A stretch of DNA of 64,000 nucleotides, from positions 124,001 to 188,000 of the forward strand of contig NW_005178667.1 in NCBI RefSeq assembly GCF_000350225.1. Direction: 5' to 3'. How positions within the stretch are numbered: position 1 is the first letter of the stretch; the number at the start of each line of letters is the position of its first letter. Source of the stretch: Chondrus crispus (lineage: Eukaryota > Rhodophyta > Florideophyceae > Gigartinales > Gigartinaceae). Below, in pieces: positions 21,990 through 33,438 of this stretch. The notes below the pieces were generated by a model. It was not told the origin of the DNA and did no database searches. It worked only from the letters and a program-made list of their open reading frames with translations. A program made the translations under genes and the position numbers.

Positions 21990-24414
21990 TAGTACCCCCC
22001 GTGGAGGGTATACGACTTAAAGCGTCGGCAAGGCAATTCTTGATTCCCTTCATGTAGGTAACGTTGAAGTCATATCCGGCAAGGCGCAAGCGCCACCGGG
22101 CAAGTCGACCACTCGCATCGACGAGGTTCATGAGCCACCTGAGAGAATGGTGATCGGTGTTGACCGTAAACCGCTCGCGTTCCAGGTAGGGCCGCAGCGT
22201 TTGAATCGCCCATACGATGGCGAGGCATTCTTTCTCGGTCGTCGAGTAATTGCGTTCCGCTGTAGATAGCGTGCGGGACCAATACCCAACCGGGTATCGG
22301 TGCCCATCCTCATGGGTTTGTAGCAAGGTACAACCCAGTTGAGCGTCTGACGCATCGGTATCGAGCGAGTAGGGTAACCCGAGGCGAGGAAGCTTCAACA
22401 CCGGGGGCGATATTAGACACTCCTTCAACGTGTTGAAGGCCGTGGTTTGGACCTCCGCAAAGGTGGGAAGGAGATCTGGTTCTCCCTTGCGGAGCATAGC
22501 CGTCAGAGGCGCCGCTATGTTAGCGAAGTGGGCGACAAATCGTCGGTATACATTACACATTCCCAAAAAGGAGCGGAGCTCCGTTTGGGTCCGTGGGGTG
22601 GTCGCTTCGGAGAGCGCTTTGACATCTTCGGGTGAACTTGCAGTTCCCCTGGTCGAATGATATGTCCCAAGTACTCTACTGAGTCTTGGAAAAACTTACA
22701 CTTTTTGAGCTTAAGTGATAAACCCTCCTGTTGTAGGGCTTGGAGTATAACCTCCACATCCTTGAGATGGGAGTCGTGATCCTTGGAGAAAATAATTATG
22801 TCGTCCAAGTAAATCAAGCAACTCTTCCATCGGTATCCGGAGAGGAGAATATCCAACATTCTTTGAAATGTAGCCGGGGCGTTCATCAGGCCGAAGGGCA
22901 TTCCGTTGAACTGAAACGTCCCAGCATGGCACGTAAACGTGTTTTTGCTCTATCCTCCTTGGCTACTGGAATTTGCCAGTAGCCGGAGTTACAATCCAAG
23001 GTGGTGAACACCTTGGCCTCCCCGAGGGAGTCTAGACACTCGTCCATGCGAGGAATGGGGTACGTGTCTCGCACGGTGAGAGCGTTTAGTCGACGGTACT
23101 CGACACAAAAACGGAGGCTTCCATCCTGCTTGGGGATGAGGACGACAGGCGACGCCCATTCGGATTTCGACCGGGTGATCACCCTGTTAGCCAACATCTC
23201 GTCAACCGAGGCTTGTTCCGCCTCTCGGGCGCGTGGTCCTGCCCGATGCGGTTGGCAACGGAACGGCCTAGCGCCGGGGGTGAGCTCAATGCGGTGGTTT
23301 GTCGCGCGAACCTCGCCCAGAGTTCCGTTCCACATGCCCGCGTATGGCATGAGCATGGTGCTGACCTGCCTACGCTGGTGCGGCGGCAGGTGGTCGAGGG
23401 GGACGTCATCCTTGGGATGGAAGTCCGACTCCGGGGTTGAGGAGGTTGGCCGAGGGGAGTCGTCGTTCTGTACCGGCGGGCCCCCCTCGTGAAATTCCGC
23501 GGCAAGAACTGTGTCTAACGGCATCGCCGTGCGGATCATCGCGCGGGGATGGGGGGATACGAAACCCACTACTTGGTTCTTCGATAATCTCTTGGTGGCC
23601 GCTGAGAAGTTGGCCACCAAGACCCGAAACTCCTGCCACGGGGAGAGGTGAACCACTCCGTTGGAGATGGAAACTCTGTGCTTCGCATATAATTGCGGGT
23701 TCGGCTCTACGACCGAGAGTCCACTCCTTCCGTTGGTGACGTAAACCCACGTTTGGGTCCCAGCTGGGATATCCACTGCACGGGCGACCTTAAGCTTGGG
23801 GAAAGTACGCCCTGCTGTGGGGAAATACTCCTGCTCCGAGGGGAGCGGGGGTGGTCCGCGGCACGACGAGCCGGTTTCCGAACGATGGGTACCTTCGTAC
23901 CGTCGTCCAACTCCACGAGCTTGCGTCGGGGGTAGATGGCTTCGACAAATCGGTCGTTAAATTCGCAACCCAGAATAACGGGGGCGGCCAATCGCTCACA
24001 GACGATGATTGTGCACTTCATGGTGCGGTCACCTAACCGCACCACCAGTGGTATTTGACCACTGGTACGCAAGGGCCGTCCATTTGCGTCTGCAATTGTC
24101 GGGACTTCGCCCGGGATGAGGAGAGACTCCCATCCTGTGGGTAACGTGTCAGCCCTGACAAAATTAGATCCCGCTCCCGTGTCGAGGATGGTGAGTTGCC
24201 TCAGCAATATAGCTGGTGTTAGTCTAAGGTCAGCGTAGACCTTGTAATTTCTCCGAGACAGGGTCATTACTGTCTCGGAGGTCGGAACACCCGGGGCGAG
24301 CACTGGGATGTTCCTCCGCCATGGTCGGCGTAGAGTACCGAGTCCCTCGGGATCGGGGTTATCCTGGCTAGTACCAGTATGGTTGCGGCCGAGAATTCGG
24401 AACCGCTTCTCCAC
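21990..24414 (-). pseudogene. pol: pol region of outer element, protease-RT-RNase H part
   Basis: On the minus strand this holds an aspartic protease motif (ILDTGAGSNFV), a reverse transcriptase with the catalytic box YLDDIIIFS near 22810, and an RNase H start motif (LDTDASDAQLGCTLLQ). It is cut at its end by the inner element (TSD GACGG). Order and motifs are those of Ty3/Gypsy chromoviruses. It is broken, with several breaks. Confidence 0.85.
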
Positions 24415-24499
24415 CTTTGGAGGTGAGTCATCGTCCGCCAGCTTGGGCGACTGATCCGGGGCGGAGCCCGGGTTTACCTCAGCTGCGGCGGGCTGAGGT

Positions 24500-26776
24500 T
24501 CTCCTAGTTTTTCGGAGGTTGTCGAACGCCGTCAGGGGGCGGGGCAGTCTTCGTCCCCGTGCCTAAATGCGGCGGCGGGTCGGCCGCGGTAGCGGGATTA
24601 ATTACCCGGTTGGCCTCATAACTGAGGAGAGCAACGGCGCGAAGGTACGCGTCCAAGGGGACCCGGCCTTTCTGTGCCGTACTCAGCTTCTCGTAATGAT
24701 GGGGTACGAGGGAGACATCCTTCACCTTTAAGTCACAGTCAGGGGCTATATGGTCCCCGACCTTGTAACAGGCGAAGCAGATGATCTGCGGGGACGGGGG
24801 TCCCCGTAGGTCCTTCTGGATGTTCCGGGAGGGCTGCCCGAAGGCGGGCCCGTGGGCGCTCCCCGTACGCTTCGCAGCGGGTTAGTACGGCTTGCGCCGG
24901 TCGCCGTAGAAGAGCGAATCTCCATCGTTGAAGGAGGAGTCCTCCGTTGGCAGGGAAGGCAACCCGCCAGCGTTGTCCCTTTCCGTGGCGAAGTAATTCT
25001 CGGCACCCGCCGCCGTTTGGTAGCTGGCGGTGGGACCGGTCGTGGAGGATGGAACGCTATCAAGAGCGGCAAGGACCTGCTTACCAGGGCGGGGCCTAGC
25101 AATTTCCACCCGGCGACTCGAGGCTTGCCGAGTTGCCGAGCTCGGAGGGCCTCTCCATGGGAGCGCGCGTGAGCCACCGTATCCCCGAACGAGGATCGTG
25201 GTCGATCCTCGCGGGTTTGCAGAACTAACGGCTTGATCGCCGGCGTGAGACCCTCGATGAACAGGGTAGTCCTCTTGTGGGGCGAGTGTACGTCGCCACA
25301 TCTCCCGAGGGCGTTCAGCATCCGAGTGGCGTACTTCGCCCGGTTTTTGGCGTAATTCTCTCAGCGCAGTGAGGGCGTGCTCAATTTCGAGGTTGGTCGC
25401 GTAAGTGCGCAGCAACCAGTTTACGGCTGCCGCCCAGTTCGCGATCCCTTGGGATTTGCGGTGTAACCCTCTCTGGGACTCATACGCCTCCTTTGCCGGC
25501 AGGGATAACAGATGGGGGAGAGCCATCAGGGCCATCGCCTCAGTCATATTGGCGTTATCAAAGTTCTCCTTGCAACGCGCAAGGAAACTTATGACTCTGA
25601 TTGGGTCCACCCCGCTGAACTTGTAATCTCCCATCACCACGAGGAGGTACTGTACCCTCTTACGGGTCGAGGCGTAGACCTTGTCAACCACGGTCTGCCT
25701 CGTGTCCTCGAGGCGATACGCTCGGTAATTACATACGCCCCGGAAGCGGTGGTTCGTCGGCTTCCAGGCGGAGACGTGCTTCTGTCTGGAGCCGAACGTC
25801 GGCTGCGGGGCCGTGAGTGACTCTGACTCGGAATCCGATTCCGAGGCAGAGGGCGAAGACGAGGCTGAGCTCGAGTACGACGAGGAGGGTCCCTCGGATG
25901 GCGGGTAGGCACTCTTGCCCCCCTTCAGACGTCGAGAGTCGCGTTTCTTCCGGCTTGGCTTGGACTTTTTCGTCGTCCCTCGCCATCGCCGTCGGAGCTT
26001 CCCCCCGAGTCGGGGTTTCCTCCCGGGGGATTCCGGGAGGGGAATTCACCCTCACGGGGGTCCTGACCGGCGAGGGCGTCCCCTGGGAACGCCCTCGCGG
26101 GGACCATTGACGCCGTCGGGTCGGCGAGTAGTTGGGGACCGGTCCCCACGGAGGGGACGGGTATCCCCGCGGCCTGTAACGCCGGGATTGTTACGTTGGA
26201 CAAGAGTAAGTTCTCGTCCAACGGAGGTAACTCCCGTCTCCGGGAGTTGACTGGCACTTCACCTGAGGGCGGAGTTGTGGTAACTCCGCTAATGGCCGGA
26301 GGCTTAACAGAAGCAATGGCTGGGGTGGGCGCCACCGATCCGTCCTGAGTAACAGGCGCCGGATCGGGGCGGTACGTCTTGAGGACGGATATTTCTTGAC
26401 GGAGGGACTTGACTTCCTCCGTTACAGTAGCGATCTCCGTTTTCAGAGGGAGGATCGCCTCCTCGACCGTGGCCTCGATGTCTTCTTGCCAGGCCTTGGT
26501 CAATACGCCTTCCAGGGCGGAGAGGCGATCGCACTCGCGCGCGGATTGTACATCCGCCTGCGTGGCGACGGTTTCCTCCACGAAGGAATTGAGGTTCTCT
26601 CGTAGCGCCGACGAGTGCGCTGTGAGTTTCTCCGCCACCGTTGTGAGCGTAAATCTTTCGGCTTCTCGGAGCGCCTCACGGCAGCTCCGAGTTGTCCACG
26701 CCGCTACGAGCGCAGGAACGTCTCGGGGACGGGTTTCTCGGGAACTCTCCGACCCGGACACCATGTCTTGAAACAC
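24500..26776 (-). pseudogene. gag: gag region of outer Gypsy element
   Basis: Homologous over its whole length to the uninterrupted 733-codon gag of the third element (62330-60129). Recognisable parts on the minus strand are an N-terminal coiled-coil-like segment, a capsid-like core (for example VQYLLVVMGDYKFSG) and a zinc-knuckle-like motif (CFACYKVGDHIAPDC). As a structural polyprotein it would form the virus-like particle. It is broken, with a few breaks. Confidence 0.8.
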
Positions 26777-26846
26777 CTGTGAACGGTGGTGAGCACCCTC
26801 AAAAGAAACAATTAGAAAAGAGAAAGGGGTTACAGACTCCGCAGAT

Positions 26847-26864
26847 TTCTAGGTCGGAAGACCA
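26847..26864 (-). other. Primer binding site of outer element
   Basis: On the minus strand, three bases after the 5' LTR, the sequence TGGTCTTCCGACCTAGAA begins. It starts with TGG, as expected for pairing with a tRNA 3' CCA end. With one difference it is the same 18-mer found after three other LTRs in this window. Confidence 0.75.
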
Positions 26865-26867
26865 AAA

Positions 26868-27600
26868 TGTTGTGCACTGAGGGGGAAGTGTGGGATCCCC
26901 GTCTGGCAGAGCGCGCGCGTTCGGGGGCGCGTGTAGGGGGGTTATCGGGAGACCACCCGTAAGGGTCCGGTACGGGGCCGGGCGCGAAGCGCAGTAGGGA
27001 AAGGAAGGGAAAATGTGGGGAAACAGAGCCCAGGAGGGGCGGAGCGGTAGGTACAGCTGTCGCGCGGAGAGCCGAGCGTGGCGGGACGACGTGCGCAGTA
27101 GAGGCAGGAGGGAATCGGGACGTAGATGGCTCGCAGGGTACCGTCGTGGGACGGGGACCGACGCGAGGTTACGACTCCGTTCCAGAAACCCGAGTTGTAG
27201 ACCCAAAGCTTCGTGTCTTCTTTACTAAGGGTCGAGCGTCGACTATATACTAGTCGACGTCGTAATAATAATTATTATTATTATTATTATTAATTAATTA
27301 ATTAATTAGAACACGGCAATAATTACTGGCGTACCAGCCTCAGCGCTGTACAGTACGCAATTCCCCCTGTATAGGGTTATGATACCCGCCTACACGTGGG
27401 AATCGACACGCCTAGACGTGGAGTGACAGACTGTCCGTACTTCGACAGGGCTTACACCCGGCCATGCCTGGGTGGGTAGTTACACGATTACACGTGGTAT
27501 ATGTACACGATCATACGTGGGTAACACGTGGGATGCGCACCCGGGAGGGTGGCATCCCGCGTATGCCTCGCGAGTGAGGGAGGCGTAACAGTGCACTACA
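26868..27600 (-). repeat. 5' LTR of outer Gypsy element
   Basis: 733 bp, pairing with 1001-1726. The seven-base length difference lies mainly in the AT-rich simple-sequence tract near 27262-27308. It is followed directly by the second copy of the target site CGAAG. Confidence 0.93.
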
Positions 27601-28353
27601 CGAAGCCATATGGGGTACCGGGTTCTACATACTCTGAAGCAAGCTGGGATTGTGGTATACATATTGCCTGCGCATACAAGCGGCACAACCCAACCTCTGG
27701 ATGTTGGGGTTTTCGGTCCATTTAAAGAACACATTCGCAGCTGTGTCGAGCAGCTTTCGTCCCCTACAGAATGGAAGAACTACGACGTGTATGAATATCT
27801 TAGGATAATGCGAGAGGCATATGGAAAAGCGTTCACGCGAGCACATGTGACTTCTGCTTTTAGGAAATCTGGTATATGGCCACTCAATGCTGGTGCTCTC
27901 ATCGACGTTCCCCGTCCGCAGTGTTCTATCAAAAACACATCTTTGGCGACAGTCTCGGAAATGAAGGAAATGCTAGAAAAGAAACGCTTGGTGTACAAGG
28001 ATAGTTTAGGCGTCCAACCGCGCGTGCTACAATGCCGTTATGTTGACACAACGGCTCGGTTGACCCTGACAACGGATGTCACGATGGAGTTGGCAAGGTG
28101 TAAGGACGCTATGGGAAAAACTAGGCGGGCAGTAAGGCAGGAGAAGGAGGCCAATGTAGCGCAACGGGCAACTGAGGCTGTGGAGCGGACTAGAGCACAG
28201 CGCTTAACGCCACAGGAGAAAGCGCTTGCTTTCCGTGTGCACCATTATAAGGATGCGAGCATTTATCTAAGGGCTCTGTTGGTACGTCGCCAGATTGCGA
28301 AGAAGAGAACTTCCGCTCGGCGTGCCGCAATCTTCAAGAAGACAGCACTGTAA
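27601..28353 (+). pseudogene. Pogo/Tigger-like DDE transposase, C-terminal part
   Basis: Continuation of the transposase begun at 82. After the duplicated target site CGAAG (27601-27605), the reading resumes with SHMGYRVLHTL and reaches the third catalytic Asp in TTQPLDVGVFGPFK (Asp codon 27700-27702), giving a D-D-D triad typical of pogo elements. About 180 further residues follow, rich in Lys and Arg (for example KKRTSARRAAIFKK), ending with TAA at 28351-28353. The stop lies within a few bases of an LTR remnant, so the last residues may be altered by that neighbour. No terminal inverted repeat of the pogo element was recognised on either side. Confidence 0.85.
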
Positions 28354-28829
28354 CGCGCTACAGTGCAGTACGGACTGTACTGTAGCTCTGTATGATAGAC
28401 GCGACAGACGCCTAATTGTATATTAAACCACGGGAACCGACGGAGGCGGAGGGGAGGGAAGAATCGGCTTGGCCAGACCCTCACCGTCGGCTAACCCGGA
28501 ACGCTTACTTGAACTCGGGCACGCTCTCTCTGTTCGCGTTTTAGAGTAGAAGGACACGGGTAGCGGGCGCGTACGTGCGCGTGTGAGCTAGGATCCGCCT
28601 CCGCCCGTCGGCACTGGAACGTCACCCAGTGCCGCGCCGGGGCGTCGAGGCGTCGGTCCGCTCTACCGCGTACACTAACGCGTTCGCGACCCGACCCGCT
28701 CTACCATCGCTACCGGCCCATGTCCTTCCTCACGCGTTGCTTACTGGTCCTTTCTGTTCTTCTCGCGTTCTACAGGGTCTCTTACGCAGACTGAGCATAC
28801 ACCCCTGCCGTTGGGGTGTTTATGCTACA
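28349..28829 (+). repeat. Lone LTR related to the inner element family
   Basis: It ends with the family-like stem and TTTATGCTACA, and inside shares TATGATAGA, TTGTATATTAAA and CCGCCTCCGCCCGTCGG words with the inner LTR. No primer site follows, so this is a solo or truncated LTR. The start at TGTAACGCG is a choice. No matching 5-bp flanks are seen with these limits, although CACTG occurs at both edges (28346-28350 and 28828-28832). Confidence 0.7.
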
Positions 28830-28835
28830 CTGCAT

Positions 28836-29520
28836 AGAGCGATTGAGTGCCCCATTTCCCGCTTCTGCGCGCTCTCCTAAAAATCCGTAAAAGCGGGCAT
28901 GCGAACCCCGGGCGTGTCCCCAGCGCGCGAAAAGATCGATTGGAGGTGGCCACGCGCTCCAACGCGGGTATCGGACAAGAACGGCCTGGCTCGCCGCAAG
29001 GCCATTCATGAGCGAGAGCAGCGCAGTGATTGTGTGCTCCCGATGTTCAACGTTCTCAGCTAGGATGGACATAAAACGGAGCTGTCACGCAGCCCGATGA
29101 CGCAAAAGGTGAATACACACGCAGCAGCATCGCGCAGCAGAGACGGATCCGTGGTGCTCATTCCCAGCCCCCATATCTGCTGGGCTCCACCGGCAGGTAT
29201 GCCGCACCGGACAGATTGACGGGGATATTGTTGTTCCTCCCAACGCGCGTATGCACGCTCAGCTGCTTGTACGAGAGGGAAGATCGGGATTGGGAATCGC
29301 AAGGACATCAACTACATCTGCCGCACTGCGCTCATGTACTGCTTGAGTGAAGCTGAACTCAAAGTTCGCTCCCCTTTCTCATGCTGTAGAGTGATCAAGC
29401 CAATAAAAGATAGGATGTAAGCTTCAGTCACATGCAAGTAACTCTTATCCTCATCATCACAGAAAGCAACCCAGGCCTTCCATTGGAAAGAGCGCGAGGT
29501 CACCGTGCGCGGCGCCTGTA
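28836..29520 (-). pseudogene. Tyrosine-recombinase (phage-integrase-like) fragment
   Basis: On the minus strand the sequence SFQWKAWVAFCDDEDKSYLH, then FIGLITLQHEKGERTL and SLKQYMSAVRQM, looks like the N-terminal SAM-like core-binding domain of tyrosine recombinases. Further downstream TDPSLLRDAAACVFTFCVIG resembles the start of the catalytic domain. No catalytic Arg-His-Arg-Tyr set could be assigned. The fragment is bounded by LTR sequence on both sides and is broken. It could derive from a Crypton- or DIRS-like element, and I cannot decide which. Confidence 0.55.
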
Positions 29521-30162
29521 GCATAACCGCTGACTACTGTACTATATATTAGATTTAGAATTAGATCTAACGCTGTAAGGTACGGACCTTACAGCGTGCG
29601 CGCGCACATACCTGACAGCGCGCGCGCACGCACCAACACGTGTACCCCACGTGTACCACACGTGTGCTGTCAGCTCTGACGGCTGACAGCGTTACAGTGC
29701 GGGCCGGCCCGCACTGTATACAGTAAGCCGACTACAGTACAGTCCGTACTGTACTGTAGACGGTTAATTAACTTGTACAATAAGTATAGGGAGCGACCGC
29801 CGGCGGGACGCACCACGACAGGCAACCCCCCACCGACGGTCGACCACCCAGCTTATTCTACCACCCGCACCGCCGTTCCGCGAGTGGTTAACACCGAGCG
29901 GGTAGTGGACGCGCGCGACACCGCGGCGAGCTGCGATCCGCCTCCGCCCGTCAGTACCGGATTGTCAACCGGTACTGCTCCGGGGCTTCTAGGCGTCGAT
30001 CCGCTCGCCTACGCGCGCGTCGCCGCCGACCACGCTCTACCACCCGCTACCGGCCCGCGTCCGGTGGCGTTGGTTAGTTGAAGACCCTCGGTACGCTGAT
30101 CCGGGGTCTTCCGCCGAACATCGCGAACACCCCTCCGCCGTGCGTGTGGTGTTTATGCGACA
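29517..30162 (+). repeat. LTR of truncated Gypsy element
   Basis: TGTAGCATAACCGC at the start and TTTATGCGACA at the end, 646 bp. It is rich in short palindromes, for example CACGTGTACCCCACGTG near 29638 and GTGCGGGCCGGCCCGCAC near 29697. It interrupts the tyrosine-recombinase fragment on its left. Confidence 0.8.
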
Positions 30163-30163
30163 C

Positions 30164-30181
30164 TGGTCTCCCGACCTAGAA
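30164..30181 (+). other. Primer binding site of truncated element
   Basis: TGGTCTCCCGACCTAGAA, identical to the 18-mer of the inner element, one base after the LTR. Confidence 0.8.
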
Positions 30182-30239
30182 GACCTTCAATATCACGCCG
30201 AGAAGTTTGTCCTTTACCTCCGCGTCCGTACGCGTTGAG

Positions 30240-32310
30240 ATGAGCGCCGAGTACCCGACTTCGATCCGATCCGAGCCGGCGGATGTGGGAGAGGCCGCGC
30301 TACGCATCCAAGTGGGCGACGGCGACGCAGGTCCTCGGGACCGCTAACCGTCGCCCGACCTTTCCGAAGGACGCGCTCGCGCAATGTACGAGCGCATCGC
30401 CGAGTACATCGAGAAGGTCCGGACATCTCTCCGTATCGACGCCTCCTACAGCGTCTACGCCCGCTGTATGGAAGAGTTGCGCTCCCTCCGCGAAGGAAGG
30501 TTCGAGCGCGTGACTCAGTCCTTGGAGAACCTGCGCGCGCTCGTCGACCAGCTACACGCCCGTGTGGTGCTGGTCGAGGACGCGCGCATTGATTCCGACG
30601 CTGTAGAGGTTGCGGGTCGACCCGCGAGTGCAAACTCCGGGGTTCGACGAGACCCGCAACCCTTCCCATCTGCCGAACAGATGGGAGCGTTCGCGTACAT
30701 GGTGGCGGAACTTAACTCAACGCGCCGCCGTGCCCGTGAGATGGAAGAGACCTCGGCCGAGAGGCCGCCCGGAGCCTCGTCGAGTAGGCCCGGTGCCACT
30801 GTTCCTCCGGTCGCGTCCGGATCGCAAGAGTGGCCCCCGGCTGGTGCCGTCACCAGCCGGAGGGCGGAGGACATCAAGCCAACGGCGGACGCGAACTTCG
30901 CGTCGGAGACTCAAGCCCTGCCGCATGTCCGCGGAAGCATGCGGCAGTCACGACGGGTACCGACCGAACTCGACCAGGGCCGTGGAGGAGTCGCCCGCAG
31001 ATCAGCGGAACCGATTCTCCCCTTCGATCCTCGCTGGGGCGGCTACCAGCCGGCGGATATTACCGCGCATCCCGGCCCCTTCGACGTTCGGACATTGCCC
31101 GTTACTCCGTTCGGAACTTTGGGTCCCGCCGAACCTGGGGTCGAGCCCGTCCACACCATGATACAGGAGTTCAGCGCCGTCGCCAACTACCGGATGTATC
31201 GGTTGGACAACACCTCCAGGCTCGTTACCTCGGGTGACGCGGGACGGATCGCCAAGTACGTCCAACGCTGCTGTGGGCTCCGCCCCACGATGAACAGCTT
31301 CGACGGTACTGATGCGATTCAGTTGCTCCCGTTCCTGAAAGATATCCGGATAACCTTCAATGCCCAGCACCTGACCGAAGGTGTGGCAGACTGTGTCTTC
31401 GCTCACTTCCTCGAGCGAGACGCGTAGCAGTTGTATACAGGTTACACCATGCGCGGCCAGCTCCACGACGACACGAGCTGGCCTGGTCTCGTCAACCAAT
31501 TTATCAAAGGCTACCCAACCGACGACGTGTTAGGGGAAGCGTTTGATGCTGTCTCGTCGTCGCGACAGCTTCCTCACGAAACCGAGAACACGTTCGCGGT
31601 CCGGCTAGAATCCGCCGCGTTCCGACGCATGGCCGTGTTCTCAGAACAAGCCCTCGCGCACTACTTCGTGCGCGGGTTGTCCACTGCGACCCGGGCCGCA
31701 GTGGCAGAGACGATGCAAAGGTTGCCCCGACAACAGAAGACCGAACTCTCAACGATTCGCCGTATCGCCACGGCTGAGGGAACAACCTACTGGGCCCGCC
31801 GCGGATTGCCGCTGCCGGATCTGAAGCCAGCAGCGAAGGGAGTCAGAACTCCGAGGTCGCACGGAACAAGTTCGCCGGCGACCGCCCTCCACATTGGAGA
31901 AGATGAGTGGCAGGCCGACCCTGTCCTCATTACGCAAGCCTTCGACCGGGCGGGAGGCCGAACTCCCAGGCCCGCTTCCACGGGATTGACTGGAAGATAC
32001 GCGACTGCGTTCGCGCACACGCCGAAAGCCACTGGTGGTCCGAACCACAACATGGCAGAGCTGGATATCTCCCGCCGAGAAGGGGATCGCGTGCCGCCTT
32101 ACGTGCCTAGACTCACCGACGAGGAGGCACGTCACGCAGCTACATTCGCGTCGACGGATGGCAGCGCGTACGTTTGATGGCTGTGCCGGACGTACGGCCA
32201 CGCCATGTACGCGTGCCCTTTCCTGAACAACGTCAGTTCAAGGCGTACAGGAACTACAGCTATCAGATGGAGACGCGTCCCGGGATGCGCAATCTCATCC
32301 AGCAGTCTAC
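30240..32310 (+). pseudogene. gag: gag relic of truncated Gypsy element
   Basis: It starts at the ATG at 30240 (MSAEYPTS). It matches the inner gag across the capsid-like core (FDGTDAIQLLPFLKDIRITF) and the zinc-knuckle region, and is cut before the basic tail. It is broken, with a few breaks. Confidence 0.8.
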
Positions 32311-33353
32311 TGTAGTGCAATATGGGGGTTTACAGGGGGGTGAAACGAAAGGAAATTAATTGGATATGAAAAATAGTCCGGGTTGGGGGACACACGTGTG
32401 AATAGTTGCACAGTTTTAATTTTTAATTATTTAATTTTATTTAGTTAATTAGTTGGCATTAATTTTGCTGACATTAGATTACATCTAGGATCTAGCGCCG
32501 CGAGCTACTGTAGTGGCTCCGGCGGGGGCGATATATACCTTAGCCCTCTGACCTCCAAGTCAGTAAAGACAACCCGAGTTGCCGGAGTTAGATCTCGCCT
32601 TCGTCGCAGACCGCTTCCGTTCACGCGACGCGCTTCCCTTCTACACTGCTAACGACATCCTCTATTGCCCGGGGTCCCATTCCTTTTCCTTATCTTTTTA
32701 CCTTTTCTATCTCTACATCTAATTTTCATTTAATTGTGTTGGTTCTATTGGAGTCGGTTGCGACCGATCCGGTGTAGGTGTTTTAGCCATCGGGCAACAC
32801 GTCGTGTAGCGCTGCTACTGTTTCAAGTTCCGTCGAGGGCTGTTGCGACGACGCCTCCGTCGAAGGTCTTACTGTATAAGACAGAGTTGGTACCGCCTAC
32901 CGCGATCGCAATCGCGCTGGTGAGGGTGTTTTAGCCATCGGGCAACACGTCGATAGTAGCGTTGCTACACGGTTACGATCCCGTCGGGTAGTGCTGAACA
33001 AGCCCCCGTCGAAGGCCTTGAATTATACCCAAGGTGCTGAAAACGCTCGTCGAGCATTGGCCTTACAACCCAGCGAACCGCGGTTACATTCTCGTAGACA
33101 AGCCCAACCCGCACTCGTCGAGCATTCAAGTCTTCACAAGTCTCTACCACCATTATCCTCCCGGGCCGGGTATCTTTCCCTAACCCCCCCGTCGGGGTCG
33201 AGCTACCGCGGGCTGCAAGCCCACACAAGGGGAAGGGAATCTCGAACGCTCCGTAGCGCGTGCCATCGGCATTGGTTGTTGCTGCTGCTGTTTTTCTTCT
33301 TTTTGTTTGACCGTCGGACTGTGTTCACACCCTGCCAGGCACATTGCACTACA
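32311..33353 (+). repeat. Long LTR of a further Gypsy family
   Basis: 1043 bp bounded by inverted ends TGTAGTGCAAT and ATTGCACTACA. It is inserted into the gag relic on its left. It contains a partial internal duplication around TTTTAGCCATCGGGCAACAC (near 32782 and 32929). A primer-site 18-mer follows, so this is a 5' LTR rather than a solo LTR. Its internal part is lost or lies beyond the CACTA element that begins at 33423. Confidence 0.75.
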
Positions 33354-33357
33354 AAAG

Positions 33358-33375
33358 TGGTCTCCCGACCTAGAA
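33358..33375 (+). other. Primer binding site after the 1043-bp LTR
   Basis: TGGTCTCCCGACCTAGAA again, four bases after the LTR end. The LTR is otherwise unlike those of the other families here. Confidence 0.75.
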
Positions 33376-33422
33376 TTTGTTTTGTCAACGACAAAGAAGT
33401 GGTCTGGGTAACGGAGTCTCTT

Positions 33423-33438
33423 CACAGGAAGGTCAAAT
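33423..33438 (+). repeat. Left terminal inverted repeat of CACTA-type element
   Basis: CACAGGAAGGTCAAAT, an exact inverted match to 63970-63985. CAC ends are typical of CACTA/Mirage/Chapaev elements. Confidence 0.6.

Larger units (their letters stand above)
1001..27600 (-). mobile_element. Outer Ty3/Gypsy chromodomain LTR retrotransposon (broken, with nested insertion)
   Basis: The LTRs are 1001-1726 and 26868-27600, with TG..CA ends and a 5-bp TSD CGAAG at 996-1000 and 27601-27605. The coding strand is minus, so the 5' LTR is the right-hand one. The order on the minus strand is primer site, gag, protease, reverse transcriptase, RNase H, the inner element, integrase, chromodomain, repeat-rich spacer, an antisense reading frame, and polypurine tract. 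Without the 14.8-kb inner element and its TSD it is about 11.8 kb. The LTRs differ by roughly 2.6% by eye, so the insertion is fairly young but older than the inner one. It is a fossil, with perhaps up to ten breaks besides the nested insertion. Confidence 0.92.
29517..32310 (+). mobile_element. Truncated Gypsy element related to the inner family (LTR plus gag relic)
   Basis: 5' LTR, primer site and most of gag, then cut off where another LTR begins at 32311. Pol and a 3' LTR are absent. It is broken, with a few breaks in gag as well as the truncation. It is clearly homologous to the inner element's gag (about two-thirds identical residues by eye) but the LTR is diverged, so it is a sister subfamily. 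Confidence 0.8.

Noticed and set aside
28349-28829. A complete solo LTR with target duplication CACTG
   Set aside because: CACTG at both edges would force ends TAACGC and TATGCTA, unlike the family's TG..CA ends. With proper ends the flanks do not match.
29580-29760. Short GC-rich palindromes as an origin or RNA gene
   Set aside because: They lie within an LTR of a Gypsy relic and show no conserved structure in the related LTRs.
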